Assembly (NCBI RefSeq): GCF_030272615.1 | Contig: NC_081405.1 | Coordinates: 154,149,113-154,213,112, forward strand | Direction: 5' to 3' | DNA from: Cryptomeria japonica | Taxonomy: Eukaryota; Streptophyta; Pinopsida; Cupressales; Cupressaceae | DNA: 64,000 nucleotides | Part shown: positions 23,201-33,391 of the stretch, one piece after another | Layout of the letters: each line of letters starts with the position of its first letter | Numbering within the stretch: the first letter of the stretch is position 1 | Position numbers and translations under genes: made by a program | Notes under the pieces: model-generated | Databases searched by the model: none | What the model saw: only the letters and a program-made list of their open reading frames with translations | Told to the model about the DNA's origin: nothing

Positions 23201-26200
23201 GCCACTATTTTTTGCCTTTCCTTTGGCTCTTGCATGTATGTACACAACATGCCAACTAGAAAGGAAAGGTTCAGCCTAGTACGAGTCAAGTAGAAGAAGC
23301 TCCCAACAAGTTGTCCATTCAAAGTAGCATTAATCCAGTATAGTACACATAACTGCCAACTTTAAGCTGTAATTGATATGGGGAAGATAACAGCTTGCAC
23401 TTAACTATGGTATTATTAAAAATAAAGTTGTGCATACTTTAATTGAGAGATTAAAAGATTTCTCCTTCAACTGCAATACTTTCATGGCAAGAAAGTAATG
23501 CAACAGGCTTTTGTGTCTTCTCAAATCTCTTCTTCAACTCATCCTTAAGTTTGCGCATCAAAGAAGCCCCAAAACTGGTAATAATCAAATTATCAACATT
23601 AAGTGCCACAATCAACATAGGGATCATCAACATGTTTCACATTCATGTCATGGTCAAATTGCATCGGGAAGCCGCAATACAAAATATTTATTTATCTTCT
23701 TAGACCATGATCCCATCTACTTCAACCCATAAAGTGACCCCATTGGCCTACACATGGCTAATATGTCTATGCTCCTCAAAATTTTGTGGCTTAGCCATGT
23801 AAATCTCCTCTTGAAGATACCCTTAAGAAATGCACACTTCCCATCCAAATATAACTGCTAGAGAGAGAACAATAAGGACATATTTTGTCTTTTTGCACTA
23901 GGGCATATGTTCTCCCCTAAGGAAAATATCCCATAGATCAATCTTGCTTTCTCGTTCTCAATGGAACCATCTATAAGAAACTTTGTCCAATAAATCCACA
24001 TGCATTTCATGATATTTTTTTGGATAGGATGGAAGCTTGTGAGTCTTATTCTTCATCAAGGAGTTGTACTCTTCTGCCACTGCCTTTTCCTACTTATTTT
24101 TGGCATCGGCTTCCTTATAGGATTGTGGATCTTAAAGAGTCCATGACCCTATTCACAAGTGGAAAATTTGTCTCATCCCCCTATTATGTAATGTCCCCTT
24201 TTGAAATGGAGCCGTGTTGAAACCCAAACACCCATCATTCATTTCCTATGGGCCTTTGGGATTTTGCACTAAGGAAATGGGATCAAAGCTATAACAAAGA
24301 GGGCCTCAGGTAAAGTTAAAATATAAGATAAGGTCACTTATAATTAAAGTTTATTTTAAATAATTCCTCTCAAATGCCAATCAAAAGTCTTGATTTTTTT
24401 TGAAGAGTTTTGGAGGAAAGCTCTATTTAAGAAGGCCAAGCAGGGAGGAGGAGGTATATAGGAAAATCATTCTGTTTCTGACTTGTAGTCCTTGTTGGAG
24501 AATTGGACTTTGGTTCGATTAACTTGAGGATGAAAACCTTCTAGGTCTGGAATTGGAGTATGAAAGCCCACAATTCCTTGGAGTTATTTTACACAGAAAT
24601 TGCTGTTGTGCAAATTTGATTAATTTTCAGGGTGTAATTAAAGAAATCCATTGGATGCTGCCAATGATATTTTATTTGTGCTGAGACATCATTATCAACT
24701 GCCATAGCACTTTAAAAGGGGTTCTCTGATATTTCTCTTGATATTTCTTCTGTATCGAGGTACTGTATCTTTTCCTATAGTTGCTGAATATTTCTGGGGG
24801 GATATCTTTACTATTTCATTGGCGATGTGCAATATTCAAAGTCAAATCTGATTTGGTTCCAGCATATCAATGAATTAACACTTAAGTTGGATTGCAGCAT
24901 ATTACTGCTGTCCCACAAGCCTTCATACCATCAAAGCCTGATATAAGTCTTTCGTACAGAATCAGGGAGGGATCTGATTGGTGTTGACTGCTGCCCATAC
25001 CAAAATAATATTAGTCACACTATTGTTTGACAGTTGACTCTATGGGGACTGCCAATCTATACTTACGGAAACATCACTGCATTTTGGAGATATTTCTGTA
25101 GCACCATGCATATCTGAAGTTGATCAGGTTGTGTGAAGTCAGCCATACATCAAGTTTTGATTTCAAGAATATTTGGTCAGTTTATTATATATATACCAGG
25201 ATTGCTGTAAGTGAAGACATTGGTTATTCAATTTAGTAAAGCTTAAGAAGCGCAAGGAGTTTGAAACTCTGTATTTACTACTTGCATTATTGTGCAGTCT
25301 CAATCATATAGGTGTTGGAGTATATTCAGTATCTTTTGACAGCAGATGATATGTTTGTATTTGACATTGGCTGTGAAATTTCTATGTACATTTAGTAGAG
25401 ATATTATATATTGTCCTTAATGTCATCAAGGGTTGTATTTGTGGCCCACTTGGGACTAGTATCCCCCCCTAGAACTGGGATTCTCATATGCATGGCCTTC
25501 CTCAACTGAAGTGCAACTCCTCAACCTGCTTTACCATTAAGAGCTGCCATGTCCTCTGATGCACTGTGTAAAATCTTTTTTGCCATTGAATTTATGAGCA
25601 TTGTCATTATTAAAAACAAAATATTTGCGAAGTGCCCAGGGAGTGCGCACAACACATATGTGCCTTCTCAAATGGTATAGTCATATCAAAGAAAACAACC
25701 TGCCAAGTGATCACTTCATGGTTTACCAGATTCTATAAATTTTTAGGCCTTAGTCACCACGGTATCCTGTCAGCATGACACACATGACCAGTAAGGTCTC
25801 CACTTTCTATTTTCCACCTTACCTGGAAGAGGAGTTCATGCGCTTGTATTCTTCCCTCCCACACAGTTGGATATGCCAGACTCTTGTTGATTATTGATTT
25901 GATCCCCAAACATGGGCAAAGCATTGCCCACCTCAAACCTGTGTTGGAAAGGTCTTTTTGGAATTTCCCAAAGAGTGAAATTTATTGAGACATTATAGGA
26001 TTTCCTTGTGCATCTACCTGTGCATTCGGGCTCTCATATACAAAGTAAAGGATGCATATTTCGTATTTTACTATTTACAATAACATTAGCAGGGACAAAC
26101 TAGTATTTACATATGGTGCAAGGAAAAGTTGTGTATGAAAATGATGTAGCTTTAAATATGCTCTTATTATTAACCTCCTCCCATGAAGATTTTTGTTGAA

Positions 26201-26978
26201 AACATTTCCTAAGGAATTCAAACAAGATATTTGATGGAAACCCTCTTTACTTTGCACATATTTTGGATGTTGCATTGTATTTTTTGCTCTTGTTCACTCT
26301 ATTATATGGGTTAGGGTTGAAACATCGTTGTAGTATTTTAATTTAATTCATCCCCCTATGAGGTTGCCAGACATGTTAATTGTGGAATTTAGATTGGTAG
26401 AGACTTTCACAACTTAACGTATAATTGAGGGAACACATACTGAAATGGTTTTTCATGTGATTAACTTTGATCAAGTTTTATTTCATTCCTCTTCTTGATA
26501 TTTGTGCACAATTTTATTTATTAATTATAATTAGAATAGGTCCGTGGCTACTCTCAGATGTTGCATTTTTGACTGAAGTAATCAGATAATTATCTTCCTT
26601 TTATCATTCCAGAAACTTTTTTTTTTGACTGAACCAATCAGATAATTATCTTCCTTTTATCATTCGAGAAACTCTCTTTTACCTGATACTATTGTTTTTA
26701 AATTTTAAACAATGATGGCCTTGAAACAAACAAGCTGTCTGTTTTTTTGCATCTATTTTGTACATCACATCACCTTTTGTTAGTCTATATAGCACTTTCT
26801 TTTTGATCAGGAATCATGAATAAATTTAAAGTTCCGTGGTGATTGATCTGTCATTCTGTAGAGTTATCTTGGCATCTTTGCTGATTTTGAAGCCGCTTAT
26901 TAGACTAATAGGTTTTTTTTTTCTGAATCACAGGATGGACCTCCACTCTTTTCCTTGACAGCATTTCTGAAGAATTAG
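8101..26978 (+). CDS. LisH/CTLH (RanBPM C-terminal-type) domain protein, six exons, start exon not found
   Basis: Exons 8101-8242, 8442-8589, 8847-8922, 9578-9689, 9872-9963 and 26934-26978 join into one open frame of 205 codons including the stop. All introns are GT-AG and the exon lengths sum to a multiple of three. The product begins with a LisH-like segment ([20 protein letters not shown]), then a CTLH region ([30 protein letters not shown]). A CRA-like region follows ([54 protein letters not shown]) and the end is [11 protein letters not shown]-stop. Proteins with this order are known in plants as short LisH/CTLH proteins of about 210-240 residues. They are related to subunits of the CTLH/GID E3 ubiquitin ligase complex, so a scaffold or adaptor role is inferred. 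The first coding exon should end in phase 0 and lie upstream. No SPRY domain is visible, as expected for the short subgroup. No frame damage is seen, so the gene looks functional. Its last intron is exceptionally long and packed with transposons. Confidence 0.88.
8442..8589 (+). CDS. LisH/CTLH gene, exon (CTLH segment)
   Basis: The acceptor is TTCTATTTCAG and the donor GTATGTG. It encodes [20 protein letters not shown] through [10 protein letters not shown], the CTLH core. The final TG joins the C of the next exon to make a Cys codon. Confidence 0.87.
8847..8922 (+). CDS. LisH/CTLH gene, 76-nt exon (start of CRA segment)
   Basis: The acceptor is TCAATAACAG and the donor GTAAGTAT. It encodes [20 protein letters not shown] then VGKLE. 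It is too short to stand out as an ORF, but it is fixed by splice sites and by phase with both neighbours. Confidence 0.87.
9578..9689 (+). CDS. LisH/CTLH gene, exon (CRA segment)
   Basis: The acceptor is TAGTTTTGCAG and the donor GTTAGTTT. It encodes [20 protein letters not shown] and then [15 protein letters not shown]. The last G combines with CA of the next exon to give Ala. Confidence 0.87.
9872..9963 (+). CDS. LisH/CTLH gene, exon before the 17-kb intron
   Basis: The acceptor is TTATGGCAG and the donor AAG|GTAAGAT, a consensus site. It encodes [20 protein letters not shown] then [10 protein letters not shown]. Confidence 0.87.
10631..11509. mobile_element. Non-autonomous hAT-like DNA transposon, 879 bp, GC-rich
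   Basis: The termini are perfect 14-bp inverted repeats, CAGTGTTCCACGGG at both ends. They are flanked by an exact 8-bp target duplication TATTTTAT (10623-10630 and 11510-11517). A CAG start and an 8-bp duplication are hallmarks of hAT elements. The interior is far more GC- and CpG-rich than the surroundings, with many copies of GAGACGTCTCC-type motifs at 10750-10940 and two GGGGCGCTGCCCC palindromes at 11100-11163. No transposase is encoded; the overlapping ORFs in all frames come from the repeats. Such arrays in hAT elements may serve as transposase-binding subterminal repeats (inference). Confidence 0.92.
11520..12560 (+). other. Intron sequence, nothing recognised
   Basis: AT-rich intronic DNA without a credible frame or clear element ends. 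Confidence 0.5.
12564..12754 (+). pseudogene. Small coding-like fragment inside the intron
   Basis: A 63-codon open stretch reads [20 protein letters not shown], then [20 protein letters not shown] and [20 protein letters not shown] before TAA. The composition ([14 protein letters not shown]) is protein-like. It has no upstream start beyond a mid-frame ATG and ends exactly where the TGTAATGTCCCC terminus begins, so the LTR-like sequence may truncate it. Not recognised; it may be a gene piece or the end of a retroelement frame. Confidence 0.25.
12753..15272 (+). other. LTR-like block beginning TGTAATGTCCCC
   Basis: It starts with TGTAATGTCCCC at 12753, the inverse of GGGGACATTATA at 18354-18365 just before the gypsy PBS. 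It contains an AT-rich part with AAGTGGGCCACTT and GGGTTTATAAAGGC (TATA-like) near 13454. This may be the start of the 5' LTR of the 18367 gypsy element, split by later insertions, but that span would be unusually long and was not confirmed by a partner LTR. Confidence 0.3.
15281..15709. mobile_element. MITE family A, copy 1
   Basis: The ends CTAAGTCACAGG and CCTTGTGACTTAG form imperfect inverted repeats, and an exact 8-bp target duplication GTATAACA flanks the element (15273-15280, 15710-15717). Both subterminal regions are rich in TTCGAATTT/GAATTCGAA motifs. This copy has an internal duplication of TTTTTGAATTTTTCCCTTG. No transposase. The 8-bp duplication points to hAT-like or a similar superfamily. 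The ORF inside recurs in the other copies only because the DNA is repeated. Confidence 0.9.
16530..17509. mobile_element. hAT-like non-autonomous transposon interrupted by a MITE
   Basis: The exact 8-bp target duplication TAAAAGTT lies at 16522-16529 and 17510-17517. The termini CAGAGTAGCCGG and the inverse CAAAGTTGCATGG are imperfect inverted repeats beginning CA(G/A)AGT. Subterminal GTATCCGTATCCGTTTCC-type repeats are present near both ends. Without the MITE at 17109-17489 and its extra target copy it is about 590 bp. No coding capacity. Confidence 0.8.
17109..17489. mobile_element. MITE family A, copy 2 (nested)
   Basis: It has the same CTAAGTCACAGG and GTGACTTAG ends as copy 1, with the perfect 8-bp target duplication TCCGTGTC (17101-17108, 17490-17497). 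It sits inside the hAT-like element at 16530-17509 and is therefore younger than it. Confidence 0.92.
18354..18378 (+). promoter_or_regulatory. LTR end and primer-binding site of gypsy element 1
   Basis: GGGGACATTATA (LTR end, expected CA changed to TA) is followed after one base by TGGCATCAGAGC at 18367-18378. This is one mismatch from TGGTATCAGAGC, the plant initiator-tRNA-Met primer-binding site. Confidence 0.8.
18494..20030 (+). pseudogene. Gypsy 1 gag remnant, split by a MITE
   Basis: It starts with ATG at 18494 ([20 protein letters not shown]) and runs with several stops to the MITE insertion. The frame resumes after it ([20 protein letters not shown]). The nucleocapsid knuckle [14 protein letters not shown] at 19969-20011 matches the C-x2-C-x7-H-x-C form usual in plant gypsy elements. 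A capsid frame with stops lies between. Confidence 0.8.
18903..19327. mobile_element. MITE family A, copy 3 (inside gypsy 1 gag)
   Basis: The ends CTAAGTCAGG (three bases lost) and GTGACTTAG carry a perfect 8-bp duplication ACTATAAT (18895-18902, 19328-19335). Its 5' subterminal TTCAAACTTCTATAAAAAAA block is duplicated relative to copies 1 and 2. It interrupts the gypsy gag frame, so it postdates that element. Confidence 0.92.
20030..20330 (+). pseudogene. Gypsy 1 protease remnant
   Basis: It continues in frame from the zinc knuckle. [13 protein letters not shown] aligns by position with the plant gypsy aspartic protease motif, but the D-S/T-G catalytic triad reads D-G-E, and a TAG follows 20239. 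Inactive. Confidence 0.7.
20850..21400 (+). pseudogene. Gypsy 1 reverse transcriptase remnant
   Basis: Visible RT motifs are [42 protein letters not shown] and the catalytic FFDDILIYS at about 21191-21220. Stops and frameshifts separate the pieces. Confidence 0.85.
21467..22150 (+). pseudogene. Gypsy 1 RNase H and connection (longest intact frame)
   Basis: The 227-codon frame shows the end of the RT thumb and an RNase H core: [36 protein letters not shown], then VVANALSR. It then reaches the start of the integrase zinc-binding region ([10 protein letters not shown]). It ends with a frame break. It is the best-preserved part of the element. Confidence 0.85.
22150..22876 (+). pseudogene. Gypsy 1 integrase remnant
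   Basis: The core pieces [20 protein letters not shown] and [12 protein letters not shown] carry the first Asp residues. In the third motif ([16 protein letters not shown]) the catalytic Glu position reads Lys. A TAA at 22525 also breaks the frame. Inactive by sequence. Confidence 0.85.
22930..24180 (-). pseudogene. Antisense Ty1/copia pol fragment (RT region)
   Basis: The minus-strand pieces [20 protein letters not shown] and [12 protein letters not shown] align with the copia RT catalytic region, where YVDDL has become NVDNL. They are followed by [20 protein letters not shown] and [20 protein letters not shown], typical of the copia RT/RNase H connection. Upstream minus-strand CDHDMNVKH fits the preceding RT motif. 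It lies head-to-tail against gypsy 1. Many stops. Confidence 0.8.
24187..25999 (+). mobile_element. LTR-like block (possible solo LTR)
   Basis: It starts TGTAATGTCCCC at 24187 and a near-inverse ATTGAGACATTATAG sits near 25985-25999. An AT-rich first part is followed by GGTATATAGG (TATA-like) near 24452, as in an LTR promoter. No target duplication is visible, and the body does not match the sequence before the gypsy 1 PBS, so it is not called its 3' LTR. Confidence 0.35.
26565..26680 (+). repeat. ~58-bp tandem duplication near the intron's 3' end
   Basis: TTTTTGACTGAA followed by AATCAGATAATTATCTTCCT and TTTTATCATTC(C/G)AGAAACT occurs twice in succession, differing at a few bases. It lies about 250 bp upstream of the last exon of the LisH/CTLH gene. 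Confidence 0.85.
26934..26978 (+). CDS. LisH/CTLH gene, last exon (14 codons plus stop)
   Basis: It starts straight after a long T tract and CACAG acceptor and encodes [14 protein letters not shown] then TAG. This matches the expected C-terminal end of the short LisH/CTLH family in phase. The 3' UTR follows from 26979; its end is not visible with certainty. Confidence 0.8.
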   Translation, partial: DGPPLFSLTAFLKN

Positions 26979-28776
26979 ACAGTGAGTGTACAGAGCTGGA
27001 TATTGGACAGGCATTTGTTACTGGCATATGAAATACATGGCTGCACTATTTGTATTTATGAATGTTGATGGTTACACTCAACTGAAACTATTGTAGTATG
27101 CAAGGAATGTGAAGATTTTCCCTTTAAAGTGCTTTACCATGTTATAGTTTACTGTCATTTGGTCAATTTTTCCATGTAACATGCTATTGTCTGCATTGTG
27201 TATCTTTTAGATTTAACCAAACTATCGAAACAGTAGCATATCCCGTTGATGGGCTTTTGTGCCACATCAATAATCTCTCTATAGGTAGTTTATGAATATG
27301 CATATTCTCTCTTTTGTGGTTTTGTTGTGGGAATTATAATTATCACACTGGTTGAAACCCACGTGTTTGTGTCTAATTAAATCAGGTAAAAGCATCATTC
27401 ACTTGTAAATTTGTAATGATCGGCTTTCTCAGGGATTTTATAAGAATTTTCATTTTGATTAGCCTGCATTGAAGCACAAAATCTGGCCAGTCCGTTGGGT
27501 TGAGTACAATGGTTGAGACAGAGTGTTTCCATGCAAACCATTCAGTTTCAAGTTGAATCCTAAGCAGCTGAGAGCCCATTGGTTATCACGAGTGAAAATC
27601 TAAACACCTCTTAAATTTTAAGAAAAATGGTCGGTATCAAATTACTTGATCCTTTGAATTCATGTGTAACTTCAATTTTGTTTGTTGATTTTGTTGCCAA
27701 GGGTTTGACTTTACATTCAAGAGATAGGCACGTGTATAACATATACACTATTAAAAGACTATGCTATAGATGTTCACGAGTACAGGAAAGGCAATAATTT
27801 TGAATTAAGGTTTGAGTTTGCTGGTTCAAATTTCAAATCTTTACGATTAAGAATGTTGGAATCTGGACATTTTATATGTTAGTTTACGATCATATTGCAT
27901 GGTAGCTTACTTACAAACGATGGATGGCCCAAGTTCACGCTCGAGTATGATAAACATATTCGTAGTGACAAATAGAGATACTTTGGTGGAAACCTCTTTG
28001 ACATGGCATTTCATCCTCTCATACTCAGAGGTTATTATATAAAATGGGGCTTTGGAGTTTTTAATTAGTTTATTCTGTGATGTAATAATTCTGTAGATAA
28101 CCATTAGGAAATGATCAAGCATATTTTGCATACATTGAGGCCGACTGAAACTAATAAGACAACTTTTTGGTTCTCACTCTTAAAATTATTTTTTATTGAC
28201 TTTGATAAGATGAATGTGATAAGTGTATTAATGCACAAAGCTAATATAGATGTGTGGGAATTGAAGTGAATTTCTTCCTTAATTTTAGAAAAGGCACAAA
28301 TTTGGGCGGTTAAAAGCATAGATTCTTACCCTACTTTTGGGTGTATAATTGATTGATCAAATCAAGGGTCTTTAGATGCGATATGGGATGACTTAAAAAT
28401 GATATGGAACCTGCTTTGTAATCCAAAAAGTGTTTTAAGTTACAATGAATAGTGATGCAAACAGCCATATTTGTTCCAAAATCAAAGTAATTGCTATGGG
28501 AAAATATTGTCTTATAGAAGTGACACAAGCTCCAATAGTAAAACTTAATCTAGCATGATCTAGATAATTATGGTGGTCTTGTGATGTTGATAACCCATTG
28601 GAAGTAATTTGGTGCATTATAGGAAAGTGATTGCATGCTTGACTATCACTAGGAGACAACATGGTGCCATGTTATAATGGTGTGGGAAAGGAATGAGTCG
28701 TTATGTTGCTATATGGGCTTGTAGATACCATACCATGTTGACATATTATGGCATCCCTAAAGAGGCAACATGTTAA
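26979..28776 (+). other. 3' UTR of the LisH/CTLH gene and intergenic DNA
   Basis: The first few hundred bases are probably 3' UTR; no unambiguous poly(A) signal was chosen. The rest has only chance minus-strand ORFs. Confidence 0.4.
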
Positions 28777-29866
28777 GATATGATGTCATAGCAAGCCTCG
28801 TGTTTATTGAGGTGGCTTGATGTTGATATGATGTTCTACTTAATGTGGTTTCAAATTGAAGACATTATGCCATACATGTGGTGCTACACCATAAACCATG
28901 TTATATTATGAATATCTTATTAGATACTATGTTACCCTTGAAGCAATGTTATGTGGTGTTATTTTGGAGATGACACACTATACTTGATTTGGTACTTGAT
29001 TTGGTATTGTGGTGCAAGTGGCATGCTATTCTTGATGTGGTGCAAGACACCATGCTATAGTCATTTGATGCTGCAATGGAGATATGATGCTATAGTCATG
29101 GGTTGTTGCAATGGAGACCAAGCTATAATTGATAAGGTAGTGTGGTAGAGATGTGAAGCTACACTAGATGTGATATGTCAATTGAGGTATTGTGTTATAG
29201 TTTATGTGGTGGAGTTGCATAAACACCTCTAAAACACCAAGATGTGCTAATATTGTTAAGATACCAAGGATATTATGAATGACCATTGAGGAAGATAGAC
29301 CAAGATTATTGCTTAAAGTGTTATAGTTGGTATTATGATATGATGTCATAACAAGCCTTGTGTTTATTGAGGTGGCTTGATGATGATATGATGTTCTACT
29401 TAATGTGGTGTCAAATTGAAGACACTATGCCATACATGTGGTCTACACCATAAACCATGTTATATTATGAATATCTTATTAGATACTATGAAGCAATGTT
29501 ATGTGGTGTTATTTTGGAGATGACACACTATACTTGATTTGGTATTGTGGTGCAAGTGGCATGCTATTCTTGATGTGGTGCAAGACACCATGCTATAGTC
29601 ATTTGATGCTGCAATGGAGATATGATGCTATAGTCATGGGTTGCAATGGAGACCAAGCTATAATTGATAAGGTAGTGTGGTAGAGATGTGAAGCTACACT
29701 AGATGTGATATGTCAATTGAGGCATTGTGTTATGGTCTATGTGGTGGAGTTGCATAAACACCTCTAAAACACCAAGATGTGCTAATATTGTTAAGATACC
29801 AAGGATATTATGAACGGCCATTGAGGAAGATAGACCAAGATTATTGCTAGTGTGTTATAGTTGGTA
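28777..29866 (+). repeat. 560-bp tandem duplication
   Basis: Unit 1 (28777-29336) and unit 2 (29337-29866) are the same sequence in direct tandem, both starting GATATGATGTCATA. They differ by point changes and a few small deletions (for example TTGATTTGGTAC and TTG triplets lost in unit 2). Within each unit short words such as ATGATGCTATAGTCAT and GTGGTGCAAG recur, so the unit itself is built from smaller degenerate repeats. The ORFs mirrored in both units are repeat products. Confidence 0.93.
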
Positions 29867-32845
29867 TGGTGTCATCGTGGAAATCCCCTAAACATAGACG
29901 TGGTATTGAAACACAAATACAAGAGACATTAGTTATTTTTTTAAAGGATGGCATACCACGTTGAATGATTAGATGTGGGGAGATCAAAACATGTCACAAT
30001 GATAACCATGTCTATAGATCATTTGAATTGAACTAGTTTTTTATAATTGATTTTAAATATGATGATAAATTAGGTGGCCTCACCTCATATTAAAGAGAAA
30101 TATATAATGCTAAAAGAAAAATGAAAACTTGTGTGACACAAGAAGAGTGAGAAGACCAACCGAAAACACCATAAGGCCCGTAGAGCATATACATATATCC
30201 AAAAAAGTAACTAGAAACATGTTGGGGAAAAAAAAAACTCTACCAAGTATCATGATGAAGAGAGCTACCAATGAAACCAATAATAAACATAAAGAGCCAT
30301 AGAAAAATCAACCACCTAAAACAACATTGTCTTGAGCACTACTAACCTAAGAGCATGGTGCCCTCCAATGGGGTATAGAAGCATTGCCTTTCATAGAATG
30401 CCACCTCTCATCAACCCAATTTGCAACATCATCACCAACCACCACTACCTTCACTAATGAAGTCGACAATGCAGAGAACAAGCTTAGAATGTGTACACCG
30501 TTGATTAATTCTACTCACTCAATAGAACGAGACCAAGTATCATTGACAAAAGATAACAAAAAAATTGCTTGTGACCTCCAAAACTCAACCATGATGAGAG
30601 ACTATTGAATGTTTGATCACATTATGCATAACTTGAAACGAATCCATCAATATCCCTACGTCTTTGGAGATATATTGAAATCATCCACTGAGATCTCCTT
30701 GGACACTTCCCTAAGATAAAATGGAGCCAACTTTGGCATTAGCTTTGGAATGCATTCATCCTTTGAATGATTAAAAGAACAAGATCCTCAATGCATATGT
30801 GAACTTAACCTCTTTGAGAATATTGTGAAAATCAACTTGAATAGTAGCTCATGACTTGAGATAGCCTATATCTTCCATTGCATTAGGACCCAATATAGCC
30901 TTATCAAGATGAAAGGTGTGGTTTGAAGAATAGTTAAAGATTTTCATTAGCCAAAAGTCAATTACAAGCCCATGCTTGAGCAAGTCCATTGAGAGTGAGA
31001 TCGACACACAATGATAAGTAAGCCACATGACAACTAGCCATAACTTAAAATTTTAACTGTCGAACCCCTACCACCAATAGCAACAATATAATATTGCAAC
31101 ACCTCCAATAACACACTCTTCTAATGACAAGTGAACAAGCATAAGAGTAATGTAGACATGCATGAAATAAGGCTAGAGCAACAAGTACCAAATACCATCA
31201 TTAATAAGAACACATCCCTCCACTATGAAATATGATTGAGCAAACCATGAGAAAATAAATAAAGGATCTGTATTATATACCATCGATAATTTTGATATCA
31301 ATAAGATCGTCTCAATCAAGGATTTTAGAATTATTCGTCCCATTGTTGGCAAAAACATTGATTGCAAAGTTTATTAAGATACTGGAAAATTGCATCCTCT
31401 TGAGCTTCTAATCCTTATACCAGCCTCTTCAAGGTATGATTACATTTCCCAATTGGACTATATCTAAATTGATGTAGTACAAGAATGATAGAGATTTGTC
31501 AAACAACCCATCCAAACAACAAGTACAACACTCAACACCCTCATATACCAACTCACAAGCAAATTTAAAATAAATTTTATTGAAAATGTGCTCATAATTA
31601 CAAAGCCTTTGTTGAACAACAAACTTGTGGACAAATACATTTTCATTACAAAATTTCTCTTATCAACACAAATCAATTTTTAATTCAAATCAGCTCATGA
31701 CACCTGTAGTCTTTTTCCTGTAAATGGTTTTCCTAGAGAGTCTTATCATGGTGAGGAGACTTTTTGATAGTTAGCTCTTTTATAGGAATGAGATCTCCTT
31801 TATGAGTTCTTCTTGAGGAATTCATTAGTAGGGCCATCAGGAGGCTATTGTGATCTCTCTAGAACATCTTGCTAGATGAGAACACAACATTAGTTGCAAG
31901 GTGCTAAAAGGATTGTTGAGTAAGGGAATGGGTAGGGATAGTAGTTATTGTTGTTGTGGTAGCAATTATAGTAATCTCAATAGAACCACCATTTTTTAAT
32001 TTTGTAGTCATAGTTTTGAACTTGAATTTTGTTTCTTTCTCATTAAAGGAACATGATCCTCCAAAGATTCTTGTTCCTCTTAATCAATATAAAGCCTTCA
32101 AGTAGAGATTCTAGAAAAATCCATATTTTTTCTTTATTAAGAATTTTAAGAGTTGTTTTTCTTTGGAGATTGCATTTTCCCCTTATCAACCCCTTGATAA
32201 TATTATTTTGAATATTTTAGACTTCTAGTGACCACATGTTGAGTTCCACTTTTCACGAAAGTGTCTTTGACAATAACTTAATTTATCTTAGCTATGTTTT
32301 GAGCATAAATACTTTTTAATTATAATGTGTTCAACACCTTCCCATCATTTGAGGTACCTTTAGGTATCTTGCAGACATCAAAAGCTTTAATTTGATATGT
32401 AGTCAACCTAGAATAATCCTTCTTTTTGGCCTCATATTCATCCACACAATTAGCCCATAAATCTTGTAAGTTAGGTTGATGTTTATAGTGTTCCAATCAA
32501 TCACTCAATTTTTGAATCTAGGAAGAAAGTGATCTCTATTCATAGGAAAATTTTGGTTAATATTTACCATTTCCTTTTCAAAATTCTTGCATTAAGATGA
32601 GATGCATGAGTCTACTTAGCAATATAAATAACTAGTTTTAGCAATATAAATAACTAGTTTTGTATTCAGGAGATCGCTTAATTGCATTCATAGTTTTATT
32701 AGGATTAGCTATTATTGAGATTTATAATCAAGAGATTTGTGAAATGAATATATTTGAAGAGGGTTATGCTTGCACATTTTTATCAGCTATATTAAGGTTT
32801 TCATATGATTGGTTAGTCTTGGCTTAGTGATCATGTATTAATCTA
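29867..32845. other. Long intergenic stretch, nothing recognised
   Basis: No frame with recognisable motifs on either strand. A short duplication TTAGCAATATAAATAACTAG occurs at about 32616 and 32638. Probably very old, decayed repeat DNA. Confidence 0.45.
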
Positions 32846-32852
32846 GAAGTGC

Positions 32853-33377
32853 TTGGGTGGCGTATGCAAAACAATGATGGTAAACATTAAAATCTTGTTT
32901 TTTCCTTTAATATTTTCTATGTTAATGAATTTCATTTTTAGAGGCCTTAGAAGTGGGATTTGGCTTGAGGACATATATCGTTTTTTTAGAATGGTTGTTG
33001 TAGGTTGTATTACAAGAAACTCAAACAAGATCTCTTGGAGATCTTTCCAATGATTTAAAAATGTCCAAATTTCATCCAACGGGTGAGGAGTTATGACCCT
33101 GCCAAGTTGGGGTACGAAATTCAATATGTTTTTTGTTGTTGGTATTTTTCAATTTTTTAGTTATTTTTTCCTATCCAATTGTTCATTCTGAATTCCAATG
33201 GATGTGGTGACTGGTGATATATTGTGCAAAAGTATAAAAATTGGATTTTTAAGATAATGAAGTTGTTTTGCAGTGGTATACAACTCTTTTATAAGTTATA
33301 AATAGTATTTTGTGTGATTCTTTCACAAACTGTAGGTTTCTCACTGGGTATTGTCCTCTTAAATATCTATTTGGATC
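32853..33377 (+). repeat. Gypsy 2 5' LTR (approximate ends)
   Basis: It shares ordered blocks with 39293-39800: CCAAGTTGGGGTACGAAATT (versus CATCAAGTTGGGGTACTAGA), GGTGACTGGTGATAT, AGTGGTATACAACTC, and TTTCTCACTGGGTATTGTCC (versus TTTCTTGCTAGGTATTGTCC). Confidence 0.8.
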
Positions 33378-33379
33378 AG

Positions 33380-33391
33380 TGGCATTAGAGC
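33380..33391 (+). promoter_or_regulatory. Primer-binding site of gypsy 2
   Basis: TGGCATTAGAGC differs at two positions from TGGTATCAGAGC, the usual tRNA-Met primer site. It lies just inside the 5' LTR, at the expected place. Confidence 0.75.

Larger units (their letters stand above)
9964..26933 (+). other. 16,970-bp terminal intron loaded with transposable elements
   Basis: The donor GTAAGAT is at 9964 and the acceptor TTTCTGAATCACAG ends at 26933. It is defined by the phase-compatible exons on both sides. It contains hAT-like, MITE, Ty3/gypsy, copia and LTR-like sequences, all listed separately. Confidence 0.82.

Noticed and set aside
24187-25999. This block as the 3' LTR of gypsy element 1
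   Set aside because: It shares only terminal bases with the sequence ending at the gypsy 1 PBS; the bodies do not match by eye and antisense copia sequence lies between.
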